A stretch of 12,967 bases of DNA. It comes from Candidatus Cloacimonadota bacterium (lineage in GTDB: Bacteria > Cloacimonadota > Cloacimonadia > Cloacimonadales > TCS61). The notes beneath the pieces are model-generated. The model was not told the origin of the DNA, did not search any database, and was given only the letters and a program-made list of their open reading frames with translations. The stretch is from NCBI GenBank assembly GCA_021157645.1, contig JAGGWC010000060.1:1-12967 (forward strand). The letters are read 5' to 3'. The position numbers were made by a program, and so were the translations under genes. How positions within the stretch are numbered: the first letter of the stretch is position 1; every line of letters starts with the position of its first letter. Below, piece by piece: positions 1 through 7,265 of the stretch.

Positions 1-1784
1 AGTGAGTTAAGCACCGATTCAAATTCCATTTGAGAATAAAGATAAATTACCGGTAAAATGGATTTAACAATATCAAAAGAGATTTTTTTTTCTATAATAA
101 ATTTAAACATATCGTAAACTTTTGTATATGGGAATGGAACATCCGAGATTAATTGTCCTTCAATGTGTTTGAGAGTATGGGCAAAAGTTGTTGCAATATA
201 TTTGGGATCGATCTTAAGATCATTGTTTATTCGTTCAATCTCTGGAACAAGATTATTCCTGAGAATATAATTATAACAATCATCTGGAACCTGCCATTTT
301 TTGAGTTGCTTATATCTTTCAACCAAATCTACAGGAAGTTTCTTTCTCTGTTTTTCAATATATTCATCTTCAATTGGAATTGGAGCAGAATCTGTGTCTG
401 GGTACATTCTGTCTGCACCAGGAAGAACGCGTTCAAAAATTGTAGTTCCATCTTTTAATGCTTTACGTGTTTCGTTTGGAACACCATCAAAAGCCATTCT
501 ACAACGTTCTTCGATGGTTTCACAAGCAGTTTGAACATCATCCTGCAAAGCCCAAAAAACAATTTGAGCATCATTTACTTTACAATTGAGTAATTTTTTC
601 CGCTGCCTTAAGAGTGTTTCATTAAATACAGGATTCATATCTTCAGAATGTACAAAGTTAGGTTTTTCTAAACAAGCTATAACCTTGAGCCTTCCTTCAA
701 TTTCATCGGCAAACGTTTTCCCTGGTTGAAGAAAGTGAGATAATATTCCTCTAAAATTGGGAAGATTGCAGGCAATTAATTTCCAGCCATTGTTCATTGC
801 TTCCTTAATTGGAACATATTCAATATCGGTAACATCAAAATCTACATCTTTAAATACAGGCTTCCATTCTTTAGTCTCAAGAATGCGTTTGTTTAATTCA
901 TCTTTGATAATGAGAAGTGATTTTTGGCGGAAAGTTTCATTATGAGTAAGTTCGGGTATCCATTTATTATGCGAAACTCCTTTTATCTCTATACGAGTAC
1001 CACCAGTTATACTTACATTTACATCTTCTCTTCCAGCACCAATTCCTACCCTGACTTTACCGGTGCTTCTATTGAGGAAGCGAATATACTGTGCAGCTTC
1101 CAAGGCCTCATCAGGTGTTTTCATATCTGGATAAGTTACTGTCTCGATAAGTGGAATTCCCAATCTATCAGTTTGGTAAATTCTTTCATGACCAATGTCA
1201 GAAACTTCACGGCAGGAATCTTCTTCAATACTAAGTTGGATAATTCTGATCTTCTTTTTCTTAAGAGGAATTTCTCCTTCAATACCGATAATTGCTGTTC
1301 TTTGGAAACCGGTTGGAATACTGCCGTCGAGATATTGTTTACGAGTAATATGCAATTCACCAACAATATTCAGTTTTAATTGGAGTGCTATCTGAACTGC
1401 ATAATCAACTGCTTCTCTATTAATGGGGAAAGGAGGAGTATCATCAACATCATATGTACAAGTAGTTTCGTTTTTAATTCTGTAAATAATGTTCTTTCTG
1501 GTGCGAAATTCCATTAATGCAGTCCCATCGTAAGTTCCCATTTCAGAAAGAGTTGGACGCATATGACGGATAAGCTCTGCATCGAAATCTTTAAAATTGC
1601 TATATAATCCTGCAGGGCATCTGCAGAACAATTTTTCTTTAGTTTTTAGTTGTTGGTGAACTTCTAAACCACAAATAAATCCAAGTTCTTTATAGGTTTT
1701 TAATGGAGTCTCTTTTCGTGGTGTGTATCCTACATTTGTTTTAGTTAGATTGAAGTTCTTTTCTGCATTAAAATCTTTACTCAT
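1..1784 (-). CDS. gatE: Glu-tRNA(Gln) amidotransferase subunit E (archaeal type), 3' end cut by window edge
   Basis: GatE works with GatD to amidate mischarged Glu-tRNA(Gln) to Gln-tRNA(Gln); it is the tRNA-binding, kinase-like subunit. The frame is open from ATG at 1784 to the window edge: 594 codons, against roughly 620-640 for archaeal GatE, so only a C-terminal tail is missing. The N-terminal GatB/E catalytic fold shows GLEVHQQL (39-46), KLFCRCP (51-57), DVDDTPPFPIN (112-122), GFQRT (159-163), TDRLGIPLIE (205-214) and GREDVNVSI (251-259). A GAD-type insert, typical of GatE and absent from bacterial GatB, covers about 310-430 (FLQPGKTFADEIEG at 351-364). The GVPNETRKAL motif follows at 434-443, then a helical tail domain. 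The N terminus extends about 30 residues before the usual start. The Shine-Dalgarno is weak (GGGAT). A TTGACA lies 51 nt upstream. The GatE assignment is firm; GatD and the synthetases are outside the window. Confidence 0.93.
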   Translation of the reverse strand, partial: MSKDFNAEKNFNLTKTNVGYTPRKETPLKTYKELGFICGLEVHQQLKTKEKLFCRCPAGLYSNFKDFDAELIRHMRPTLSEMGTYDGTALMEFRTRKNIIYRIKNETTCTYDVDDTPPFPINREAVDYAVQIALQLKLNIVGELHITRKQYLDGSIPTGFQRTAIIGIEGEIPLKKKKIRIIQLSIEEDSCREVSDIGHERIYQTDRLGIPLIETVTYPDMKTPDEALEAAQYIRFLNRSTGKVRVGIGAGREDVNVSITGGTRIEIKGVSHNKWIPELTHNETFRQKSLLIIKDELNKRILETKEWKPVFKDVDFDVTDIEYVPIKEAMNNGWKLIACNLPNFRGILSHFLQPGKTFADEIEGRLKVIACLEKPNFVHSEDMNPVFNETLLRQRKKLLNCKVNDAQIVFWALQDDVQTACETIEERCRMAFDGVPNETRKALKDGTTIFERVLPGADRMYPDTDSAPIPIEDEYIEKQRKKLPVDLVERYKQLKKWQVPDDCYNYILRNNLVPEIERINNDLKIDPKYIATTFAHTLKHIEGQLISDVPFPYTKVYDMFKFIIEKKISFDIVKSILPVIYLYSQMEFESVLNS

Positions 1785-1834
1785 CTTATTTATCCCGAAT
1801 ACTTTTTTAGCAAATTCGGAAAAGGGAAAGTATG

Positions 1835-1840
1835 TGTCAA
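1835..1840 (-). promoter_or_regulatory. candidate -35 element (TTGACA) upstream of gatE
   Basis: A perfect TTGACA on the minus strand lies in the 103-bp gap between the PAP2-like gene and gatE. No clear TATAAT follows at 16-18 bp; the expected place reads CCGAAT. The call rests on the -35 match and on the same hexamer recurring before other genes in this window. Confidence 0.3.
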
Positions 1841-1887
1841 TAATATTAATGAATATCTAAAAAATAGTTAATTACACCGGATAAAGA

Positions 1888-2334
1888 TTAGCACATTACA
1901 AATGCAACAATAATGCCAAGAACAGCACCACCAAAAACTTCAAGAGGTGTATGCCCTAAGAATTCTTTCAAGTTTTCTTCGATGATTGCATAACCTTCAC
2001 GCTTTTTTATATTACTAACAATTTTATTCAAAACCGAAGCTTGTTTACCCGCTGCACGACGCACTCCGGTAGCATCATACATTACAACTACGGCTAATAC
2101 AACACTTAAAGCAAATAACGGTGATTGGAGTCCTTGTTTAATGCCGATTGCTGTTGCTAATGAAACTACTGAAGAGGTATGGGAACTTGGCATACTACCT
2201 GTATCCAGGAATTTACGGAAATTCAATCTTCTTTCTGTGAAAAGACTGATGATCACCTTTAACGCTTGGGCGGAGAACAAAGCAACGAATACAACATCAA
2301 ATATCTTGTTCCCAGCAATTATTCCATTTTCCAT
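1888..2334 (-). CDS. divergent PAP2 family (DUF212/YuiD-like) integral membrane protein
   Basis: The 148-residue product matches the divergent PAP2/acid phosphatase-vanadium haloperoxidase-related family in length and motifs: GSMPSSHTSS (46-55, with His52), MYDATGVRRAAGKQ (85-98, with Asp87 and Arg92/93) and GHTPLEVFGGA (127-137, with His128). Several hydrophobic segments (about 9-31, 54-66, 72-86 and 132-147) make it a small inner-membrane protein. The family is thought to act on phosphate-containing substrates by homology, but no exact substrate can be read from sequence. I chose ATG 2334 because AGGAGT (2339-2344) sits 4 nt before it. A TTG at 2358 would put that Shine-Dalgarno inside the coding frame. 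It lies between a zinc-ribbon gene and gatE on the same strand, with gaps of about 100 bp that permit separate promoters. Confidence 0.88.
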   Translation of the reverse strand: MENGIIAGNKIFDVVFVALFSAQALKVIISLFTERRLNFRKFLDTGSMPSSHTSSVVSLATAIGIKQGLQSPLFALSVVLAVVVMYDATGVRRAAGKQASVLNKIVSNIKKREGYAIIEENLKEFLGHTPLEVFGGAVLGIIVAFVMC

Positions 2335-2380
2335 TTTTACTCCTGCTAAAGATTGCAAAAAAATATGCCTTTATTGTTGA

Positions 2381-2386
2381 TGTCAA
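2381..2386 (-). promoter_or_regulatory. candidate -35 element (TTGACA) upstream of the PAP2-like gene
   Basis: A minus-strand TTGACA lies 46 nt before the ATG at 2334. The downstream DNA is very T-rich (CATATTTTTTTGC) and contains no consensus -10, so only the -35 is recognisable. Confidence 0.3.
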
Positions 2387-2444
2387 ATATAATATTTCCT
2401 GCTGTAAACTAGATACTCTGTTGAACAGATCAATTACAATTCTA

Positions 2445-2624
2445 TCAGCTTTGCAATACTCCAATCATTATTATTGCAATAATTGAAATTATAAAACCAA
2501 CAATAATGATAATTCCTGATAATGACATTCTAAGTACAGTGCCGCAGTGTGGACAACGTTTTGCTTTTGAACTTACCATTTTGCCACAATTACGGCATCT
2601 GATCTGTTTAACTTTTTTACTCAA
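2445..2624 (-). CDS. small zinc-ribbon protein with C-terminal membrane segment, TTG start
   Basis: This 59-residue gene begins with TTG at 2624 and ends with TGA at 2445-2447. An AGAGG Shine-Dalgarno lies 5 nt upstream, which supports the TTG start. Two CxxC pairs, CRNC (10-13) and CPHC (24-27), separated by ten residues form a zinc ribbon. They are followed by one strongly hydrophobic segment (about 34-57, LSGIIIIVGFIISIIAII), so the ribbon probably faces the cytoplasm from a membrane anchor. It lies 40 nt downstream of the chalcone-isomerase-like gene and may be cotranscribed with it. Such ribbons mediate protein or nucleic-acid contacts, but no specific function can be given. The ribbon spacing, Shine-Dalgarno and membrane segment together make a chance frame unlikely. 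Confidence 0.82.
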   Translation of the reverse strand: MSKKVKQIRCRNCGKMVSSKAKRCPHCGTVLRMSLSGIIIIVGFIISIIAIIMIGVLQS

Positions 2625-2664
2625 ATATTCCTCTATTCTATGTATAAGAAAGAAATAAAATTAT

Positions 2665-3219
2665 CTAAATTCCCAGCATTGCTTTTTTCAGTTTTGGAAG
2701 TTCAGTTTGTTCTCCCAACCAGATAGAAAATACTGCTTTTTTAAATTCAAGTCCGGGAATTGTTCCCTTCAATTCATTATTCATATAAACGGAAGTCCCA
2801 ACTTCCGGAACATAAATAATATCATAAACATCATTTTTTACAGCATCTTTTGTAAAATAGGAATTGAAAGTTTTTATCTCTTCCTGCAAGTTAGAAATGT
2901 CGCTTTTGCTAAATCCCGTATTCCAAGCTTCTATAAGTTTTGCAGGATCTACAGCTTTATAAATAAAGTGCATTTTCACAGCTATTGGCTCATTTGCTTC
3001 AATGATAGTTTTTGCATCACTTTCTTTTTCCGGTAAATACAAAGCACAAGCATAAACCTTGATAATCACTTTCTTACGTAGTCCAGCTCCGTTAATAGTT
3101 AGTTCATTGTTGCCAGCTTGAATCTTGTCAGGAAGTACTTTCCCACCAATTTTAAGTCCCCAAACAAGTGATGTGAATGCAAAAGTCATAATAAAAATTA
3201 TTAAAAATGTTTTTTTCAT
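2665..3219 (-). CDS. secreted chalcone isomerase-like domain protein
   Basis: The 184-residue protein starts with a Sec signal peptide: KK at 2-3, a hydrophobic core at 5-19, and probable cleavage near residue 21 (VWG-LKIGG). The mature part carries the bacterial chalcone-isomerase-like fold: LPDKIQ (29-34), LTINGAGLRKKVIIKVYACALYLPEK near 40-65, and GTSVYMNNELKGTIPG around 140-155. Bacterial members of this family are periplasmic and of unsettled function; chalcone isomerase chemistry should not be assumed, because many relatives act as lipid-binding-like domains. The ATG at 3219 is preceded by AAGGAG (3226-3231), a strong Shine-Dalgarno. It is the first gene of the minus-strand series that continues with the zinc-ribbon gene, and its promoter must lie in the divergent intergenic region 3220-3401. 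Confidence 0.87.
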   Translation of the reverse strand: MKKTFLIIFIMTFAFTSLVWGLKIGGKVLPDKIQAGNNELTINGAGLRKKVIIKVYACALYLPEKESDAKTIIEANEPIAVKMHFIYKAVDPAKLIEAWNTGFSKSDISNLQEEIKTFNSYFTKDAVKNDVYDIIYVPEVGTSVYMNNELKGTIPGLEFKKAVFSIWLGEQTELPKLKKAMLGI

Positions 3220-3303
3220 TTTCTACTCCTTCTGTTTATTTTTTTTAGAACATTGCGAATATTTGAATTTTGCAAATTCATGGCAAGGAATATTGCGATA
3301 GTC

Positions 3304-3309
3304 TTGACA
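3304..3309 (+). promoter_or_regulatory. candidate -35 element (TTGACA) upstream of the beta-barrel gene
   Basis: TTGACA lies about 93 nt before the beta-barrel start in the divergent 3220-3401 region. The following DNA is an A-rich run in which no single -10 stands out. On the opposite strand the same site reads TTGTCA, so it could also serve the chalcone-isomerase-like gene. Confidence 0.3.
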
Positions 3310-3401
3310 AAAAAAATATGAAATCAAAAAATAGAAATCAAATTAGATTAATTTTTATATTTAAAAGTAACAACAAAATATTATAAAAAACAGGAGGAAT
3401 G

Positions 3402-4799
3402 ATGAAAATCACAAAATTTTTGTTGAGCATTGCCATATTAGGATTGGCTATGAATATGAGTGCAAGTGTTAGGATCAATGGGTTGGGTAGTTATTTTAAA
3501 TATCTTATTCCGGATACTGAAACTGATGTTGAACTGTACCCTTCGCATCTCAGTGAATATCAAAGTAAATTTGTGCAGATATTTAACAATGTTGACTCGC
3601 AAAATTATTATGGATTCAATGCAAGAAACATTAATTTTAGCATTATGCCTCTTGCTAATAAATTAAGTTTCAAAATTAATGCTGATATAGCAAGTAATAA
3701 TAGTGAACCACGAATATATTTGAATGATAGTTATAATAGAAAATTAACATCTTTTGACGGCTATGAATTTGGCGCAGCTCTTGTAAATAATATTTTATCT
3801 TATGAATTAACAGATAGTTTTCATCTGGGCTGTTTCTTCAAATATGGAGTAAATTGGAAAGAAACTGATTATGAGAGTCTTGAGATAGAAGATCCTGATT
3901 TGATCATTCATGAAGATATGTATGATATTGACTATAATAGTGATTTCTTATCAACGGGGATCAATTTCAGATTTGTATCTAACTTTAAAACAGATATTTC
4001 ATTAATTTATTCAAAGACTGATATTGAAGATTTTGATATACATAAACATGATTTTGAGAGAATATATTCCGGATTTGATGGATCCACACGATCTATAGAT
4101 GAAAATTTAGAAAATAACGAATTAGAAACTGAAGATATAGGAATTTCAATTTTATTGGAAACTGCTGATAGTGAAATAGTAAATCGTTATTTCTTTGAAT
4201 CGCACTATATTCAGCAATCAATTGAATATTTAGGAGAAAGAAATTCTCAGAGATTATACTATGACGATGGTGAATTGGATCAAGAATATGAACATATTTT
4301 TGAAAACGATAAAATGGAAGATATGGAAATATATTCCGCAATATTAGGATTTGGAAAAACAATAACCAAAGAAAAATGGAATTTATATTTTGGTGCAAAA
4401 TTATATGGAATGTACGGTAAAACTATGCGAGATGAATCCTATTATAGATTTGATTATTATCAAAACATTGATCCTGATACTACTTACATAGATTCAACGT
4501 CAACAGTTGGGGAAAACAATTTTGAGATTAATGATTGGAAGGCGGCAATTGAAATACCGTTTGGAGTAAGTTATAAACTAAATAGAGTTGTTCGATTTTC
4601 TGGAGGAATGGGTCTGAAATTGATAAGACAGGAACTTGAATATTTTGAGGATAATGAATTCAGTAGGTGGGAAACTGATCGTTATGTTGCATTTGGAACT
4701 ACCATCACACCATTGGAATGTTTAAAAATCGATGTGAGTTTTGGGAGAGATTTTGCCTACTTCAGTACTTGGCAGATAGATTTGAAGTATTTATGGTGA
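3402..4799 (+). CDS. secreted outer-membrane beta-barrel-like protein of unknown function
   Basis: The 465-residue protein has a clear signal peptide (MKITKFLLS, hydrophobic to about 18, cleavage near the SAS at about 21-23). It continues as alternating hydrophobic/polar strands rich in Tyr, Phe, Asp and Glu, with GxG-type turns such as EFGAAL, ILGFGKTI, LYFGAKLYG and SGGMGLKL. The last residues, WQIDLKYLW, end in an aromatic residue, as expected for a barrel recognised by the BAM machinery. I infer an outer-membrane barrel with acidic extracellular loops (for example DDGELDQEYEH). I recognise no named family. Two ATGs overlap (3399 and 3402). AGGAGG at 3392-3397 leaves 1 nt to the first and 4 nt to the second, so 3402 is preferred. 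It stands alone, with divergent genes upstream and terminators downstream. Confidence 0.8.
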   Translation: MKITKFLLSIAILGLAMNMSASVRINGLGSYFKYLIPDTETDVELYPSHLSEYQSKFVQIFNNVDSQNYYGFNARNINFSIMPLANKLSFKINADIASNNSEPRIYLNDSYNRKLTSFDGYEFGAALVNNILSYELTDSFHLGCFFKYGVNWKETDYESLEIEDPDLIIHEDMYDIDYNSDFLSTGINFRFVSNFKTDISLIYSKTDIEDFDIHKHDFERIYSGFDGSTRSIDENLENNELETEDIGISILLETADSEIVNRYFFESHYIQQSIEYLGERNSQRLYYDDGELDQEYEHIFENDKMEDMEIYSAILGFGKTITKEKWNLYFGAKLYGMYGKTMRDESYYRFDYYQNIDPDTTYIDSTSTVGENNFEINDWKAAIEIPFGVSYKLNRVVRFSGGMGLKLIRQELEYFEDNEFSRWETDRYVAFGTTITPLECLKIDVSFGRDFAYFSTWQIDLKYLW

Positions 4800-4819
4800 T
4801 AACCTGAATTGTTATCTGT

Positions 4820-4853
4820 TGGACTTCTCGTTACGAGAAGTCCATGTTTTTTT
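4820..4853 (+). terminator. rho-independent terminator of the beta-barrel gene
   Basis: An 11-bp perfect stem (4820-4830 with 4834-4844, core GGACTTCTCG/CGAGAAGTCC) has a TTA loop. After TG comes a run of seven T (4847-4853). It lies 20 nt after the stop codon, and its T-run is on the plus strand only. Confidence 0.92.
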
Positions 4854-4902
4854 CTCTCTATTCATCTCGAAAACAACCATTCTCAAATCAGGACGATCTG
4901 GC

Positions 4903-4943
4903 AAAACTTCTGATTCAATCGGAACGATTGAATCAAAAGTTTT
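4903..4943. terminator. bidirectional intrinsic terminator between convergent genes
   Basis: A perfect 11-bp inverted repeat (TGATTCAATCG at 4911-4921, CGATTGAATCA at 4925-4935, GAA loop) extends past one mismatch into AAAACTT/AAGTTTT arms (4903-4909 and 4937-4943). T-runs therefore follow the stem on both strands. It abuts the stop of the minus-strand deaminase gene (4944) and backs up the terminator of the plus-strand barrel gene. Confidence 0.85.
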
Positions 4944-6254
4944 TTATTTGATGTGATTGAATTCCATTATCTTTCTTTGATAATACTTTGCTTTTTCAAT
5001 TATCTCATTCTCATCAATGTTTACTAATTTTCTATTTTTCATTACGATTTTTCCATTGATAATTACATCCTTGATCTGCTCGGAAGCTAACGAATAGACC
5101 AGATGAGAATATGGATCGTACATTGGTTGTGCCTCAATGCAATCTGTGTCAACAATGATAATATCAGCTTTTTTGCCAACTTCAATTGAGCCGATCTGAT
5201 TATTCTTATTCAAAGCTTTTGCTCCACCAATTGTTGCAATTTGTATCATCTCTTTTGCAGGTAATATTGTTGGATCATTATTTAAAGCCTTTTGTAATTT
5301 TGCAGTTAAACTTATTTCCTGTAACATACTTAAATTATTATTGCTTGCAACTCCATCAGTGCCGATGCTTAAGTTTACACCATGTTCAAGATAACTTTTA
5401 AAGGAATCAAATCCGGAAGCTATTTTAAGATTACTACTTGTATTTATAGCGATTGAGGAATTGTTCTTAGCCAAAATATTCTGTTCACTTTCATCTAACC
5501 AAATAGCATGAGCAACAACAACATCTCCTTCAAAAAAACCAAGTGAGTCAAGATATTCAACCGGGCGTAAACCGGTTTTTTTGATACAATCATCAACTTC
5601 TTGTTTAGTCTCAGAGAGATGAATGTGAAGTAAAATTCCCAGTTCCAGTGCTAGATCTTTTGATTTGATAAGATTCTCTTTTCCACAAGTATAAATTGCA
5701 TGAGGTGCAACTGCAAAATCAATCAATTCACTTTTCTTATATTTATCATGCATTTTCCTAATATAGGCAAATATTTCATCTGCATTCTGGTAATTAGCAA
5801 CCGGAAAATCCAGAACACCTTCTCCCAAAACTGCTCGAATACCGATTTTCTCTACTGATCCGGCTGTTTGATCTCCGAAGAAATACATATCGTTAAAAGT
5901 TGTAATTCCATTTTTTATCATTTCAGCACAACCATGTATTGCTGCATCTTTAACAAATTCTTCCGAGAGAAATTTCTCTTCAACCGGCCAAATATGTTTT
6001 GTTAGCCATTCCTGCAAAGGGAGGTCATCTGCTAATCCTTTGAAGTAACTCATTGCCACGTGGGAGTGAGTGTTCACAAATCCGGGCATTACGATTTTTT
6101 CAGTTGCATCTATGATCAGCTTGGCTTTATATTTCTGTTCTAAATTTGTTCCAATTTCTAGTATTTTGCCATCAGTGATTGCAATGTTGTTTAATGTTGG
6201 TTTTTTATCAAATTTGAGAATTAATCCATTTTTAATTAATATGTCAATCTTCAT
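4944..6254 (-). CDS. mtaD: 5-methylthioadenosine/S-adenosylhomocysteine deaminase (amidohydrolase)
   Basis: This cytoplasmic metal-dependent amidohydrolase of the TrzN/AtzA-MtaD group probably deaminates S-adenosylhomocysteine, methylthioadenosine or related adenosines to the inosine form. The 436 residues show the metal ligands of the TIM barrel: HSH (His63, His65), His212 in IHLSE, His249 in VVAHA, and Asp300 in SIGTDGVASNNN. Glu215 and PHAIYTC (184-190) line the active site. The small beta-sandwich is formed by the N terminus and the C terminus (GKKADIIIVD, 360-369). I chose ATG 6254, which overlaps the TGA of the upstream acetyltransferase gene as ATGA; a TTG at 6269 is also in frame. It is the last gene of the 8237-4944 unit, ending at a bidirectional terminator. 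Chlorohydrolase or guanine deaminase activity is less likely given the SNNN-type signature. Confidence 0.87.
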   Translation of the reverse strand: MKIDILIKNGLILKFDKKPTLNNIAITDGKILEIGTNLEQKYKAKLIIDATEKIVMPGFVNTHSHVAMSYFKGLADDLPLQEWLTKHIWPVEEKFLSEEFVKDAAIHGCAEMIKNGITTFNDMYFFGDQTAGSVEKIGIRAVLGEGVLDFPVANYQNADEIFAYIRKMHDKYKKSELIDFAVAPHAIYTCGKENLIKSKDLALELGILLHIHLSETKQEVDDCIKKTGLRPVEYLDSLGFFEGDVVVAHAIWLDESEQNILAKNNSSIAINTSSNLKIASGFDSFKSYLEHGVNLSIGTDGVASNNNLSMLQEISLTAKLQKALNNDPTILPAKEMIQIATIGGAKALNKNNQIGSIEVGKKADIIIVDTDCIEAQPMYDPYSHLVYSLASEQIKDVIINGKIVMKNRKLVNIDENEIIEKAKYYQRKIMEFNHIK

Positions 6255-6688
6255 TTCTTTCTCATCCAATAATGTTTAATTTCTCCAAATAATATTTCAC
6301 CTTCTTCATAAATTACATAGCCATTTCTTTCATAAAACGGAATAGCATTTCCACGAGCTTTAAGAATAATCTCTTTAGCTCCGTTTCCTGTCAAATAATC
6401 TTCCAGAGCTTTCAAAATCCATAAACCTATTCCCAGTTTTCGGTAATTTTGATCAACCGCCATATAGCGAATTTGAGCTTGTGTATCTGAATTAAAATGT
6501 CCACGACCACAACCAATAATTTTATTATCAATAACTGCCATGAAATGAGTGCTATTTTTGTCCATTTCATCTTGTTCGCTTCCCTTTAGCTGAGACCATG
6601 GTTGTCGCAAAATTTGCCAGCGTAAATTATAATATTGTTCAAATTCCTGTTTTGTTTCAGGTTTTCTAATTTCAATGTCTGATCTCAA
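6251..6688 (-). CDS. GNAT family N-acetyltransferase, TTG start
   Basis: The 145-residue protein has the length and order of a single GNAT domain. There is an N-terminal region with YNLRWQILRQPW (20-31), strand IRYMAVDQNYRKLGIG with the acetyl-CoA pyrophosphate-binding R83-xx-G86-x-G88, and the motif-B segment AIPFYERNGY (115-124). It transfers an acetyl group from acetyl-CoA to an unidentified amine. The start is TTG at 6688 with AGGA about 8 nt upstream; the next Met is residue 42, too late for a complete domain. The gene overlaps the preceding periplasmic enzyme by 17 nt and the following deaminase by 4 nt, so it is probably translationally coupled to both. The family is certain; the substrate cannot be read. 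Confidence 0.87.
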   Translation of the reverse strand: MRSDIEIRKPETKQEFEQYYNLRWQILRQPWSQLKGSEQDEMDKNSTHFMAVIDNKIIGCGRGHFNSDTQAQIRYMAVDQNYRKLGIGLWILKALEDYLTGNGAKEIILKARGNAIPFYERNGYVIYEEGEILFGEIKHYWMRKK

Positions 6689-7229
6689 TTTTGGTTCCTA
6701 CTTTAATGAGCTTATAAATTTCATTAACATCAACATTTTTTAATGAAATGCAGCCAAGAGTCCAATTGTATTTTTCATCGATCATATTATCATAACCTTC
6801 AGGCACGCCGTGAATTCCTATCTCTCCACCAATTGATGCACTTTGTGGAATTGTCCCATTTGATTTTGCAGAGTTGTGCTTTTCCCAGGAATTTGCTGTT
6901 GGGTAATCTATCCAAATAAATTTCGACCAGCTTTTATGCGGATAAAATGCACGAACTTTAAAAATTCCCTCGGGAGTGCAACTATCACCTTGTTTTAGTT
7001 TATCATCATTTGGATTTGATCCGAATACTACCGGATAGCTTTTGATCCTTTTATCATTATAAAGTATGGTAAGTTTATATTCAGATTTTTCAATTAAGAT
7101 TGAAATGCTGTCTTTATCAATGTCTTGGATTAATTCTGATAGTTGTTTATCGTAATTTAGATAGTTTTCTTGAGAAAAAATTGGATAGATTAGTAACACG
7201 ACCATAGCAATAATAAAAATTAATCTCAT
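6672..7229 (-). CDS. periplasmic L,D-transpeptidase-like (YkuD/YafK-type) protein
   Basis: YkuD-fold enzymes form or cleave peptidoglycan crosslinks, or attach or detach proteins at meso-diaminopimelate, through a catalytic cysteine. This 185-residue protein has a signal peptide (1 to about 19, MRLIFIIAMVVLLIYPIFS) and one YkuD domain from about 41 to the end. Landmarks are TPEGIFKV (85-92), IGIHG with His140, and the cysteine motif WTLGCISLKN with Cys160. The TxGC form, in place of the common SHGC, and the TPEGIF block point to the YafK/COG3034-like branch, which includes hydrolytic members. Transpeptidase versus hydrolase activity therefore stays open. AAGGA lies 8 nt before ATG 7229. The gene follows the dehydratase-like gene after 36 nt and overlaps the GNAT gene by 17 nt. 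Confidence 0.87.
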   Translation of the reverse strand: MRLIFIIAMVVLLIYPIFSQENYLNYDKQLSELIQDIDKDSISILIEKSEYKLTILYNDKRIKSYPVVFGSNPNDDKLKQGDSCTPEGIFKVRAFYPHKSWSKFIWIDYPTANSWEKHNSAKSNGTIPQSASIGGEIGIHGVPEGYDNMIDEKYNWTLGCISLKNVDVNEIYKLIKVGTKIEIRH

Positions 7230-7265
7230 TAGATATTCCTTCTCAATCTGGCAAATCGAGTTACG

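Noticed and set aside
924..1379. Plus-strand open frames of up to 151 codons over the gatE region
   Set aside because: They are antisense shadows of a conserved gatE frame, have no Shine-Dalgarno and no recognisable domain.
2335..2358. Longer PAP2-like start at TTG 2358
   Set aside because: The strong AGGAGT Shine-Dalgarno would lie within that frame, at the right distance for ATG 2334; the extra eight residues add nothing to the family pattern.
4093..4398. Minus-strand open frame of 101 codons within the barrel gene
   Set aside because: It is the complement of an AT-rich coding region, with no ribosome-binding site and no conserved motif.
5559..5582. GC-rich hairpin (AACCGG/CCGGTT) followed by seven T on the plus strand
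   Set aside because: It lies inside the deaminase coding region on the antisense strand, has only a 6-bp stem, and no plus-strand gene precedes it. Chance or minor antisense control.
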